Of a DNA stretch of 64,000 bases, positions 33,925 through 45,104 are shown piece by piece (position 1 is the first letter of the stretch; each line of letters starts with the position of its first letter). The notes below the pieces were generated by a model. That model saw only the letters and a list, made by a program, of their open reading frames with translations. It was not told the DNA's origin and made no database searches. The position numbers and the translations under genes were made by a program. The DNA is from Umbelopsis ramanniana AG (lineage: Eukaryota; Mucoromycota; Umbelopsidomycetes; Umbelopsidales; Umbelopsidaceae), in contig NW_026252139.1 in assembly GCF_025399195.1 (NCBI RefSeq), forward strand, positions 1 to 64,000, in the 5' to 3' direction.

Positions 33925-34246
33925 TTAAATGACCGTGATGGAATTGGACGTTGAAATTACGGAATTGAGTCTCTGACCACTACCGGAAGCTTGCGTTCGA
34001 AATGAGTAGCTACGATGAAAGGTAGGAGTCCAAAGAAGGGGAGCCATATGCGAGCCTGCAGAAGTATAATGTTGTGCCGTCTGGTTTTTGGCATCACTAT
34101 CTCTACATTGCGTTGAACAATACAGCTGGTAAGGGAAGCTCAACAATTACTATCCGTGAAGAAATAAATCCTATTTTCTCTATTCTGGTCATTACCATGC
34201 TTTCTTCGCAGCGTCGATCACAAATGATACACCAAGACATGTCCAT
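33925..34246 (-). CDS. Ecl1-family-like small zinc-binding protein
   Basis: Two exons (34196-34246, 33925-34125), 83 aa, joined in phase 0. The first exon encodes MDMSWCIICDRRCEESM and the second opens LYCSTQCRDSDAK, so the intron sits between the two halves of a W-C-x2-C-D...LYCS-x2-C zinc motif. That pattern is the hallmark of the fungal Ecl1/Ecl2/Ecl3 proteins that extend chronological lifespan and respond to nutrient stress. The rest is Ser/Thr-rich and low in complexity, as in family members. Because neither exon is long, ordinary gene calling could miss it. Function is inferred from the motif. Confidence 0.72.
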
Positions 34247-34964
34247 GTCTTTGTAGTGAACTCAACAGTAGTGGGGTTTGGTGATTGGAGGGGTCGTGGC
34301 AAGGAAAAAGTGAAACCAAAATGAAAGAGAGAAGAAAGAACGTAAACTGCGGCGATGAAGACAAACGAGTGATTGATGTGCTTTTTGATATTTTTGTTTT
34401 ATAAGAGTCAAAATCCGTTTTGTGATTGAACTCGCCGACTCAGTTCAATTCAATATTACCAAACTTGTCGGCTCCATGATCGTCAGAGCGTTAAAACGTG
34501 TACTCTTGCTTTCAAATCTCTCTTAAAAAAAATTCGTAGTCTAACCCTTGGGGAAAAAAATAAGAGTTGAAAGGAGATTCTGTACAAAAAACCTGTTAGC
34601 GTATGTTGCCCATTCACCATCATTCTAAATAGCTGCGGAACATGAGTCGTAATACATAGTGCAATGATGCACGTATGTAGCCCCTCTCTCCGTGCCCATC
34701 CCCATAATCGACCGAACCGTTGGATGCGATGTAACATGAACGTTAAGATCAACATTTATATTAATGTTATGCAGAAGGAGGGTACCAATTGCTCTGTTAT
34801 CAGCGTTAAAGAAAAACCCGAACTAAGCTTTAGCTGTGCTGAGCGGACGCTTTGCATTGGTTGGGGATCAAGGGGAGAAGGGGCTTTTTTTTTCTTTCTT
34901 TTTTTTTGGTATTTCTCAAAAATAGGACAGTGTAACAGGAAATGAATAATATTACTTTTCTTAG
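34247..34964. other. Spacer upstream of the Ecl1-like gene
   Basis: About 720 bp; should include the Ecl1-like promoter and the 3' end of the next minus-strand gene. T-rich runs at 34887-34908. No gene seen; the open frames 34483-34755 and 34664-34945 overlap antisense and look random. Confidence 0.5.
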
Positions 34965-36016
34965 CTACCCAGTTTGCGGGGCAGTAGGCATATACTCAGG
35001 GAGGGCCATGTTAGGCAGAGGTGGATTAAGGTAAGATGGCCGTGTCAGGTCAGCCAGGTCAATGTCTTCATGAGCTACTAAATCGTCATAATGCGGCAGT
35101 CGAGCATCACTGATATGAATTGTAGTTTGTGGTACACTTTCGTTGTAGGACGGTAAAAGGTCTTCGCCCATGACTTCCAACTGGGTGGTCAAATCAACAT
35201 GCAGAGCCTGTACAATGATACCAACATTGGTGAGCTCGCAAAGAGGCTTGGCAATTTTCAGGGACCTCCATGTGTCACTGAGCCGTATGTGTCTGTGTTC
35301 CCATTTGATTTCCTTGGTCACGTCTTCCTGAGTTGTCTCTCGCATCAAAATCTCGATATCATTCTCAAACTTTTGAGTTCTATTTGTTAGTCACTTAGCC
35401 CGGATAGTGAATACATTCGTATTACTTACAACGCGCATACGGTATTGGTAAGTTGCTCTTCGACGGGTCCCCCAAAATATCGCTGCCTGTTATAAAACAT
35501 TTGTTTAGCCACCATGTGACCCACCTCAGATATCCGAGGAAGGAAACCTTACCAACGGGATGAAGATCATAAAGAACGGTATAGTCGTCTCCAGTGTCGA
35601 ATGTCCAAGAAGGTGAAGTAGTAAGCTGATGGTAGTGATTAAAAGGACTGAATAGAGGTATATGATTGTCAGTATAAAGGTGTATATTGTACTTTCAGTG
35701 CACTGCGATGGATGCAATTATTTTACTTACTGCTGGCAATAGCAAAGAGAAGAACCAAGTTTTCTATAAACATAGACGGATATTTATGCTTAACCAAATC
35801 GTGTATGGCATTTATTCGAATATCGAAGAGTTCCTTGGTAAGCTATGTCGATATGTCAGTAGTCAGTTTTTTAACCGCCAAAAACTTTAATGTAGAAACC
35901 GGAATATTCGACTGTACATGCGTCCCAATAAAATCTTGGTGCTCATAGTCGTCAAACGTAATGTATGCCTTCCAGGAGTGCTTGGTTACTACGGCAATGG
36001 ATGCTAAGACGGACAT
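34965..36016 (-). CDS. Unknown two-TM membrane protein
   Basis: Five exons in consistent phase (35918-36016, 35731-35842, 35553-35647, 35430-35486, 34965-35369) give 255 aa from the Met at 36016. A soluble start (HSWKAYITFDDYEHQDF, then a helical LFDIRINAIHDLVKHKYP) leads into two adjacent membrane segments (ENLVLLFAIASILLITTISL and TIPFFMIFIPLAAIFWG), then a basic GTRRRATYQYRMRV stop-transfer stretch and an acidic/Pro-rich cytosolic tail. I do not recognise the family. An alternative upstream start at 36218 (MTCSLCGNN, a CxxC motif) exists but I could not splice it in frame. Best read as an uncharacterised fungal endomembrane or plasma-membrane protein. Confidence 0.65.
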
Positions 36017-36311
36017 GGAAGAAGAAGATGCGAAGGCAACCAGGTCTTCGAAAGGTGTAAGAAGGCATGGAAAAGTGCCAAAAAAGAATAGGTCACAATC
36101 ATGGATCCAAAAACATCTGGGGCACACTTGTTCACAACATAGAGTTTTTCGCAATGTCCCAAAAAAAAAGTTTACCATTGAACCCAAATTTATTATTACC
36201 ACAGAGACTGCACGTCATGCTGTATCTGCCGTTCTTTGTAAGTCCATGTTACTACTATTCGTATCAATTGAAATTATATAAGGAAGAAAAGCAATATAAT
36301 AGTATGTACAA

Positions 36312-39300
36312 TTACGCCCTTCCTAGACTTTGCTTCATAAATCCAAGCATGGTAGGCATTAAGGAATTCTGCACCGCCAGTTTGACAATTTCGTGACCTC
36401 GTTTGGCCACAACATTGGCTGCCGCTGCTGCGCTCATGGATTTGCTACCACTATCCGCGGACAGTAAGTTGGACGATGACAAAAACTTGGACCTTTCGTC
36501 ATCTGCTATGCCAGCATCCGACCCACTGGGTGGACTTAAGGGATCCCCGCCATGTGCGCTGATTAAGCTGGCACGTTTGTCAATTGTCATGCTGCGCAAG
36601 CCCATAATTCCTCTTTTGGCTTCGTCGGCTAAAAGCGCTTCCTTTAGAACCTGCAGGGAAACAAGCTCTTCCGGGGTCTTGGTGGCAGTATCTTTTGAAG
36701 ATATTTGATGATGCCCTTCACGATTGACATGACCACATAGATTCCGAAGTTGGTTCACCCATTCTCTCAAAGACTCTTCAGATTCCACACTAAACATGTA
36801 TTTGCGTTTAGTTCGCTGGATTTCTCGCCTGGATACGTTCGTTTCTCGATCTCCGTCCTGATCCTCTCCTGCTCCTTTGCTCTGTTGAGTCGGTGATTGC
36901 GCACTACTCTGCCGGCGCGAGGGATCAAACAATGACTCTTTGACTTCAGTTTGATAAAAACCAATTTGAAAGGTATGTCGCATGAATGATCTTTCAACCA
37001 CAATGGCTTTCGTTCGCGGTAATGCAGGGCTGACATATCTCCCAGCTCGAGAACCAGTCTTGATAAACATTAAACTCGTTCGGCCTAGCGTACTCCCTGT
37101 TATCGTAAAAGTTTGCATTCGTGATGTTGAGAAATCGAGGATACTGGGCTGACATACAAGATCTTGGCCACGAAGCTTAATCTGAAGATCTGGGTCGGGC
37201 TCAGGTATATAGATAGTAACCTTTGAGGATGGAACGCCTTTAGTCAGCCTTGTAGGAAGACGATGAGGTAGAACAGATATAATGAGCTCTTGTTCTTGCT
37301 GTGTTGCGACGTCTGGAGTGGAATTATTTGACATGGCGTTGGCATGTGGTTGATATTTATGATCCCAGCCAGTTTCCAACTTTTCTTCGCGTATTGAGTC
37401 GTACATTTCTACCATGAATTCCTTGGGCACCAGGTTGTATTGATCGTATATACTCCATCGCTCCAGGAATTCAGCTGAAGTTGGAATACTTTCTTGGGGC
37501 AGGTTAGACTTGTTATCAGTTTGCTCGGATCCACTAGCCATCTTCTCCTTTTTTTGTTCTCGTCGGTCCAAAGCAAACAAAAAGACATCCTGGTCGGCAT
37601 CTCTGTCATGCCATATTGAACTATTGAGTCGCAACATGGCAAGGATAACCTTGACGATCATGTCCTCATGGAATTTGACAACGTTTTGATTTGTATCATG
37701 CCACTTTTTTGCGAATGTGCTTATGACATAATGTAGAGATTCGTATTTGCTCGGAAGTCGGAAAGTGACCAGAAAGGTGCGGAGAGCCTCATCCAAGCGC
37801 ATACCTTGAAGCCGGAAACAATCCAGGAATGCATGGAAGACGTTGCTATTGTCTGGATTGGAGATATACCTTCCCAATTGACGTCGGCTGAGATCGGCGG
37901 TTTTGAACAAGAAATTGGCAATGCTGATAGGGTCTTCTGTCAAGATTTTCTTTTCCATTAGGTATGAGATAGCACGGTCTGGGTCAGATTCAAACTTGCG
38001 AAGGGCGGATGCTAAAATTGGATGGATTTTTCGAGGTGGGGGTAGTACCATCTGTCCATCTGCATCGGTTTTGAGAAGCACTGGTTCCACTTCGTAATCA
38101 CGCGTGACATAGAGGGTCACCTTACTCAGTTCTACGATATTCTTGACTTGGAATAAGCTATTCTCGGTAGGTCGAAAGCGATAGCGATGGTTATCGCTAT
38201 ACTTTGAATGACCGCCCATGCTATCCTCCGACATGCTTCGTGAGTTTGAAGAGGTGAGGCCGCTCATGATGCTTTCGTCCATAATGGGTTTAGCGATGAA
38301 TAAGAGATCATTAAACAAAAACAAGTATCTATCCTTGACTGTGTTCGAATTGATCACTTGGAAAACTGCCGTTTGCAACAAGAACTTTCTTGGTCGGGAT
38401 ACATTGATGGGATTCGGGGTTGCTTTTGGTGGGGTAGCGGCTACTTTCTTGGCCATTGAGAAGAATGAATCTACATTGCTTTGAACCGAATTACTTCTAC
38501 TTTGTTCTTGCACATCCAACTTTTGTTCGCGCATTCCAGATGTAATGTGTTTGATCTCATTTAACGCATCTTTATCTCTGAACCATGGCGGCGGATTGTT
38601 GGAGATCGGGGACTCCGAAAACGTACTAGGTCGTCTTACAAACTGGAATGAGGGGGAAAGTCAGCTTACAGCTCTAGTGGGGGGAAAAAAGGCGTCAATG
38701 CGCAACCAAAACTTACGATGTGATCCTTCCATTTGACCTCTTTACTATCAGTAGGTCGTTGAATTGGCCTTAAGCACGACGACTTGCCTTTGTCAGGGTC
38801 TTCAGCAGTAGGAAAGAGCGGTGGGTTGGACGATATGCTGGCAGTGCTCTCTCTATCCATCTTTCCTTTCGTGTTATTAAGGGTATCTTCGAACGAGAAA
38901 GAGAATGCCTCAGGTTTTATCAGAGGCAGTTGTGGGGGAATTGATAAGTTTTGTCCATAACCTTGGGATAATCGCGTATTAGGTCCAACGATATCGTCAG
39001 GACTCATCCCTGTTAAATCATCATCTGGCATTTCAATATCGCTTTCATCAGTTTCAGTGTCTCTTTGGGTTGCCAAATCTGAATATTCGTGAACACCGTC
39101 TCTTGGTTTTTGGTCACTCTGTCGAGTCCATTTGCGAGAACCACGTCTCTCTCGTTCGTACCGAGAGCGTAATGAGGAGTAGCGCTGTAGGTATTCTGGC
39201 CGCTGATCATATGGAGAAGGCGCAAAATAGGATCTATCTTCATTGATGGCAGAAAAGGAAGATCCCATGACAGGAGAGACACCACCAAAGGCGTAATTGT

Positions 39301-39481
39301 CAAAACCGAATGCGTCTGAAACTGAAGATGTGCTTGGACGTCGCAAGTCCGTGAATGATACAGGTACATCAACACCTCTCTCTGCCCTTCTTTGAGAAAA
39401 GGACCCTCGAGAGGAGCCGGAGGACCTATCAGACGGTCCAGCGTATGAGTTTCCTTGGTCCTGTTTTGGTGGAGAGGACAT
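36312..39481 (-). CDS. Sec7-like (Arf-GEF family) protein with PH regions and a non-canonical catalytic loop
   Basis: Two exons (38717-39481, 36312-38642), 1,031 aa. The N-terminal 255 residues are Ser/Arg-rich and disordered. A PH-like block follows near residues 339-435 (RKFLLQTAVFQVIN, DRYLFLFNDLLFIAKP). A Sec7 domain spans roughly 461-610: AISYLMEKKIL, SIANFLFKTADLSRRQLGRYI, FHAFLDCFRLQGMRLDEALR, TFRLPSKYESLHYVISTF, AMLRLNSSIWH. In Arf-GEFs the loop reads FRLPGE, whose Glu inserts into the GTPase; here it is FRLPSK, with Lys554 at that place. A second PH-like region ends with FSVESEESLREWVNQLRNLCG. The cofactor-free exchange activity typical of the family is therefore doubtful. The C-terminal tail is Ala/Ser-rich. 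Confidence 0.85.
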
Positions 39482-39629
39482 GAAGCAAATCAACGAAGCA
39501 GACAGGAGCGGCCATTCAAAATTTCAATCTTTCACAGCGTTATTGGACTGAACTTTACTTTTCTACACCTTGAATACAATTTTCCCTCTTTTGATTCCTT
39601 ACTTTCTAATTGTATTTATCTTTTCCATA

Positions 39630-40160
39630 ATGAGTGTCACTTTCTGGCCAGCACCAGCAATGAAGAAGAGCTCCACCATTCATACAGAGCTTAATGTCAA
39701 GCAAATTGAGCATCCCAAGAAAAGTCCTTTTCCTTGTGAGCGCAGCAACAGCATGGCAAAGATCGTCGGACAAAAAGAGATGGGCCGTCGTCCATCCGTA
39801 CGTGACCTAGCAAACGATGTATTTAATGCAGCGGCTGCAGAGAAGGAAATCAAAATGAAGAAGCCACAATCAGAGCTTACCACTCTGGTCAATGCCTTTA
39901 TTAAGTACTTTAGGGGAGTCAAGGAACGAAAGAAAGAAATGAAAAAGGTACCTGAGCGAGTTCTGCACATAATTCTGAGTCCATGTACTGATAACAGCTT
40001 TATTGACAGAGTTGGACAACAGGACAGATACATGATTCAATTGAAGAACAATAAGCAATATGTTTCCGAACATACAAGACGCACAGTGTACCTTTCTATA
40101 GATTTGTTCTATGAACAGCACTTTCAGGAATGGAAATTTTTTGCTTCAGTTGCCAACTAA
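39630..40160 (+). CDS. Hypothetical protein (176 aa)
   Basis: Single-exon frame from the first in-frame ATG (39630); the frame is open for another 20 codons upstream without an ATG. A charged, Lys-rich middle (VFNAAAAEKEIKMKKPQ, FIKYFRGVKERKKEMKK) is followed by a folded-looking C-terminal part (VPERVLHIILSPC, DRYMIQLKNNKQYV, RTVYLSIDLFYEQHFQEWKFF). Not recognised. It is divergent from the Sec7-like gene, 148 bp apart. The C-terminal pattern of alternating strands and helix suggests a real small domain. Confidence 0.6.
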   Translation: MSVTFWPAPAMKKSSTIHTELNVKQIEHPKKSPFPCERSNSMAKIVGQKEMGRRPSVRDLANDVFNAAAAEKEIKMKKPQSELTTLVNAFIKYFRGVKERKKEMKKVPERVLHIILSPCTDNSFIDRVGQQDRYMIQLKNNKQYVSEHTRRTVYLSIDLFYEQHFQEWKFFASVAN

Positions 40161-40412
40161 ATTTTACTAGGTTCACTGAGCCAAATCATATAATAACAGC
40201 CACATTCATGACAATAGCTTTCTTGTATTGAAGTTAGAGTATATTTTAAAACCGAAAACAGCTTGTACGTAATTTTATCAAACCTGTAAACAATTAAAAC
40301 TGTAATACCGACACATTTTCTTCTTACCGCGACGCTGGTGGGATTAGAAAATTTTAAGGTGGAAAGTCCCGTCGGATCTCAAACTGATCTACTAGACCAT
40401 TGAACAAAGTCC

Positions 40413-41078
40413 ATGAACCATGATCTGTCGGATCAGGAAACGATACGGCATCAGCGTCCTATCGATGATCAGGCAACAGAAGTCGAAGTCATTGAGGCGG
40501 ATTTGAAACTGTCCGAGTCCAGAAAAGAACGATTGCCACGGCACGAATTTCGAAAAGCTAAAAAGCTAGAAAGTCGAAGAAAACACCGGCAGGCCGTTGC
40601 AAAAGAGAGAGAGAGAAGAAAGAAACAAAAAAAAGAGCAAGAGAAGGACAATCACGCCGAATATCTTGAACAGAAGAATTCTTGGCTTGCAAAGGAAGCC
40701 CTGTTTGACAAAATCAAAACCGCAAAACGAAAAGCACATGAATTCGAATTACAAGCAGCACAGAACATGAAGGTGAATAACGGTTTTATTCATAATCTTT
40801 CTGCAGTGATTCTCTAAGCTGACAAATTGACGTTATTACTTTATGCTCCAGGCGTCAATAGCACGAGCTGTTTCCGCTATGCCTGTAGAACAACATGCAC
40901 CAAGGTACCAAGCTCCCCAAAAAGATCCAAAACCCAAGGTATTCATATTTGAGAACGACGTTTTTCGTTCGATAAATTTGATCCATCTAACATGGCTTGA
41001 ATCTAGATGCCAAAGATATCCAAAATGCCTGTATTCATTGCAAGCCAAAGCACATCATCCGATCCGCAAGCTGACTAG
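40413..41078 (+). CDS. Lys/Glu-rich coiled-coil protein (172 aa), unknown
   Basis: Three exons (40413-40772, 40852-40938, 41007-41078), all phase 0. The first holds a long highly charged helix (KLESRRKHRQAVAKERERRK, then YLEQKNSWLAKEALFDKIKTA) with bipartite basic clusters that could serve as nuclear localisation signals. The second is Ala/Pro/Gln-rich, the third adds KMPKISKMPVFIASQS. The composition resembles spliceosome- or ribosome-biogenesis-associated factors, but I recognise no family and would not assign one. Confidence 0.6.
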
Positions 41079-41406
41079 CGCATCACCAACCTCATATATC
41101 CTTTACCCTACTTTTTAATGTTCGCACTTGAAAACCAGTCGTTATTGCTTGGCATTGTCACCTTTGTCAATCTTGCTATTCACTTAGGACTTTACCACTG
41201 TTCTAGGTCAACTGGTTCTCTGAGGCAAGGTGCAGGCAGTAGGTATTGACTTGTAACAATCACGTCTCATACAAAAACATCATCATGCTAGTAAAACATG
41301 TACATATGCCAATTGGTCTGCAGTATGATTTATGAAGAAATTGCTTGGTAGCAAAGGTGTTGGTATTTACAGCATTGTTGACAGTATTATAGCTTCGATG
41401 AAGATA
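41079..41406. other. Convergent 3' spacer
   Basis: 328 bp between two stop codons; no gene or motif seen. Confidence 0.5.
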
Positions 41407-42088
41407 TTAAGCGGTCCAATATACAAAAGAATCGTCGTGCTTGTCTTCCTTCTTCGAGGGCTCTCCCATTGTATCTGGGTGGTCTTCAACGTCATTCTCT
41501 GCAGGTATGGGAGCGCCTTCGTCCTTTTTCGTCAAGTTCACCTTGCGAAATTTGATAGTTTTACTAGTTGCTCCAGCGAAAGACAGGCTGAACGACCTGT
41601 CCTCATTGTTGATAGCTTGCAATCAGACGCGTTAACTTTTTCACTCTGTTATTCTTCTACAAAGTTTAACATAGACTGATGAGCTTACCCTTTGGTATAT
41701 AGCCGCCTTCGTTCTTCGGTACCTTTTCCAAGAACAGATTGCTACCAATAGTCTCATCAAACTCGCCTTGATAGATCTCTGAGCCTAGCTGCAGATATGG
41801 TGTCGGCGTATCCAATCCCTGCAAGCAGTATTGTTTAAGCAAAATCGTGGCAGTGTAATACGCTTATACGTGTTCTTCTTACTATCAGGGAGTATCCGCC
41901 GCTGGTTTCGCCACTCTCGACAATATCGTCAGGAGCGTTTTCCCCTAAATCCAAAAGAATATATTGGGTCTAATGCAAACGATGTAGGTGAGACATGAGG
42001 TTCAGTGATGCAAGGCTGAGCAGTAAGTCGGCAATCGTGAGATGCTTACTTCAGTAATGACATTCTCGTCTGATCCGGTTTTGGTCAT
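41407..42088 (-). CDS. TFIIIC subunit 6-like protein
   Basis: Component of the RNA polymerase III factor TFIIIC (GTF3C6; the Sfc7/Tfc7 N-terminal region in yeasts). Four exons (42050-42088, 41883-41969, 41689-41818, 41407-41615) give 154 aa. The triple-barrel pattern is visible: TQYILLDLGENAPDDIV, GYSLIGLDTPTPYLQLG, SEIYQGEFDETIGSNLFLEK and, after the last intron, SKTIKFRKVNL. The YxGxFxxTIGSxLxFE core is the family signature. The C-terminus is acidic and disordered. In animals and here it is a stand-alone protein; in S. cerevisiae the domain is part of Tfc7. It is divergent from the nucleotidase, 105 bp apart. Confidence 0.82.
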
Positions 42089-42193
42089 TTGCCGCTGGTC
42101 AATACTGCCTGTTCTGACTTCGGCCTTTTTTTTTGGTTTTCAAATTTTTCTGGGCTAGCAACGATACTGGTAGTTTAATTCGCGGCAAGTAAA

Positions 42194-43395
42194 ATGGCAA
42201 GAAGCGAGGAATTAATGTTTTTCTTCGATCTGGACAATTGTCTTTATGTATGACTACTTGCTATCTTATAATGTCGCGCATTCTCTAACAGTAAATACTG
42301 ACTGCAGTTTTGAATCCCTTTGCCACTTTTTCACTTGCACAGCACAAGGTATCTTTGATTTTTTCCTCATCAAATTCACATATACAGAACTTGCAGATTA
42401 TTCGGCTTTAACACTGCATCAACAGAGTCATGGCATTCAAAGCTTAATGCGCAAATAGTATGTACATATCGCTCGGTTGTGCCCGATTGTCCAGACCTGT
42501 GTTCCTGACTACTTTTTTTCCGCTTTAGCATTCTTCAGTATTTCGACAAATTAGGTATTCCCGAGTCTGAAGGTAAACTCTCCACAAGACTGCCATATTC
42601 CCTTATTGACACATTACTGAAAAGCGGATTAACGGGTAGCTGCTGTGCTACGTGAACGCTATTATATCGAGTATGGACTCTCGATAAGAGGAATGATTCA
42701 ACATCATCAAGTAGATCCTGTAGACTTTGGTAAGAGATGCAGAAGTGGCAGTGGCTTTGAATATAACATTATCTCATTATTTATGCAGATGAGCAAGTGG
42801 ATGGTAGGCTTCCTTTGGAGGATTTATTGAAGCCAGAGCCTGAACTTCGAAAGATGCTGGAGACACTACCCATGAGGAAATGGATCCTAACCAATGCTGG
42901 ATTACAAGTACGCATGCATGGGCTAATGATACTTCACTTTGTTCCATCCCGTTTGTTTTGGCGCTAACTTTTTTTATTTTGTTTTTGTTTTTGCGAATGC
43001 AAATAACAGCATGCAAAAAGAGTATTGAAGCTGCTGGACATTGAAGATCAATTTGAAGGTTGGACAGCACCAATATGTGATCAGGCTGACTTTGGATCAT
43101 CCACTGACTTTTAATCTATCTCGCAGGTATCACATACTGCAATTACAGCGAACCTAACTTTCCATGCAAGCCAGAAGTGGCAATGTACGAAAGAGCTATG
43201 AGAGATGCTGGCGTTAAAGAGCATAGCCATTGTTACTTTGTGGATGATAGCGACGTTAATGTTGAAGCTGCCACTAAACTTGGTTGGACCTCTGTACACG
43301 TTGCTGACGACCCCAAGGAGTCAAATGCGGGTGATTTTCAAATCGCTGCTGTTACTGATCTGCCACAGGTGCTACCTGACCTTTGGAAGCAGTAG
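42194..43395 (+). CDS. HAD-family pyrimidine 5'-nucleotidase (SDT1/PHM8-like)
   Basis: Dephosphorylates nucleoside monophosphates in Sdt1/Phm8-type pathways. Seven exons (42194-42247, 42426-42457, 42529-42572, 42640-42729, 42789-42907, 43010-43058, 43127-43395), 218 aa. HAD motif I is FFDLDNCLY, with Cys where most members have Thr; motif II is WILTNAG; motif III/IV are KPEVAMYERAM and CYFVDDSDVNVEAATKLGW. YYIEYGLSIRGMIQHH in the cap is typical of the family. The sixth intron uses the unusual donor GTTGGA. Phm8 is induced by phosphate starvation in yeast; whether that holds here is not shown by the sequence. Confidence 0.9.
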
Positions 43396-43631
43396 AAGAG
43401 GCTCAGATGCAATAAAATATTTTTTATTTTAATCTTTCGCCTATAGCAATACAGAAAGAAGAAGAGGGAAATGGTGGTTATATTGTAGCAATAGTTTGCA
43501 AAATGTATAGATACAAGCATGTCACTGGAAATGTGTCCTCCTAACATGGCAATGGGAATAATAAAAAAATTTTTTTTTCATCTTTCACGAACAGCCAATA
43601 TCATTTATGTACATGTGTTTCGAAACCTATA

Positions 43632-43946
43632 TCACAGGTCTTCAATCACGAAAATATTGTCATCGTCTTCTGGGGAGTCATCTTCCGCGGCTGCCGCAGT
43701 GGATTCCTCACACTTGTCTATGAGCCATGCTGGCCAAGGGATCCCATCCCTTGGTCGGGAGTCTAGCAACGGAGACGACTCGGCATCTGTGCGCACCGTA
43801 GGAATGTCTATTGGCGACGATCGCACCGCCAGTGTGATGATGGTGCGTTCAACTTTTGGTTTCTTTTTAAGCTTGATCATTTTTATATCCAGCGTAAGAA
43901 ACATTAGCACGCTAAAGAGCAGATGTATCAGTCGCACGCTTTGCAT
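43632..43946 (-). CDS. Small membrane-anchored acidic protein, hypothetical
   Basis: 104 aa from the first in-frame ATG (43946). An N-terminal hydrophobic stretch (LIHLLFSVLMFLTL) is followed by a basic KLKKKPK patch and a polar, acidic tail (EDDSPEDDDNIFVIEDL). The frame stays open ~76 codons upstream without an ATG. A TTATATAA element at 44147-44154 on this strand, about 200 bp upstream, could be its TATA box. No family recognised. Confidence 0.45.
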   Translation of the reverse strand: MQSVRLIHLLFSVLMFLTLDIKMIKLKKKPKVERTIITLAVRSSPIDIPTVRTDAESSPLLDSRPRDGIPWPAWLIDKCEESTAAAAEDDSPEDDDNIFVIEDL

Positions 43947-45104
43947 CCTATGGACGCTACGCGATTTCTCACAAAATATTTTAGGATCCACTGTGAAGTA
44001 TTGAGAGTAGAGAGGCTGTTGGTTGAGTAAGAGAAGATAAAAGGAAGAGGGGGCGACGGAGAGAAAAAAGATAAACGGAATGAGAAAATAAAAAAAGAAG
44101 TGGCGGATGATGTAGCCTTCAGGAACTGGCAAAGATGAAGGGTTGTTATATAAGCCAAAAGGCCCCCCCCCCACTCAATACAACTCATTTGAACCCATCC
44201 TAATATAGTCAGAGCGAGCGTTTCTGAATGGATAGGGGTGCTGCGGGGAAAGACTTGCATTGCCAAGTATGAGCTTTCTCAAAAGCGTACTGTGCCATCC
44301 CCCCCCCCAAAAATTATGCTGGGTGGTAGCACTGGTAACCATGGAAATATGGGGGATATTGGGTCAGGCAAACGTTGAGATTTTCGGTCATGGGGGTTGA
44401 ATACCTGTGTGCCTTGCTTGGAGATGATGATTGGGCTGCAATAAGATCACAAAGTCATGGGGCCAAAAACCATGGCTGGCTATATTGCAGTCAGGGAACC
44501 ATTGGCCACTTTTGGGGAGGCCCGTGCATCATCCATCCTTGTCGATCGACTGGTGGTAATACATGTACCCATGCTCGGTCATAGGCAAGGAGCCTTGCGT
44601 CTTTACTACCCCCAACAGACTTTATATGTCATGTGTATGCACGCACGTCTGGATGATACCTCATGGACGGGAATTTCATTATAGGTATGATATGCCTTAC
44701 GGACTTCACTCACCACTCCACGCTGTCAGTAATCTGCATAATTTCTTAAACCATAAATTGTATCCGGTAATTTCACTCAGCACGTAACGAATCATTGACT
44801 TAATATACTTGCCTCTCAATCATGCAAGGACTAAAATTTCACTTTCTTGTGGAGGTCATTCGACCTGGACTAAACCCAAGACCACAGCGATTATTGCTCA
44901 AACGTTCTAAAATTATCATGATCCAAGGAAGTGGGTGAAACGAGATCAATTATGCTACAATAACGATAGAATGAAATGGTAGATAACGATATTGAGAGAG
45001 TATCTAAGTCAAAAGTTTTCACTCTAAGCAATGTTAATAGCTATATAATTTGGGTATTCATAAAAAAAGTCTTAGGTGAGTTAGGTGGGAAAGGGTATCA
45101 TATC
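43947..45104. other. 1.2-kb spacer with C10 tract
   Basis: Mostly unique sequence. A run of ten C lies at 44163-44172 and another C-rich run near 44300-44309. A GGTC-ATTC-GACC hairpin near 44866-44877 was checked as a tRNA T-arm but does not fold into one. Open frames 44375-44584 and 44457-44684 overlap in different frames and are probably random. Confidence 0.5.

Noticed and set aside
43947-44174. Extending the small membrane protein upstream to 180 residues
   Set aside because: No ATG in that part, and it crosses the C10 tract and a TATA-like element; it reads like leader sequence.
44866-44877. GGTC-ATTC-GACC hairpin as a tRNA T-arm
   Set aside because: The flanking sequence gives no acceptor, D or anticodon stem of the right length on either strand.
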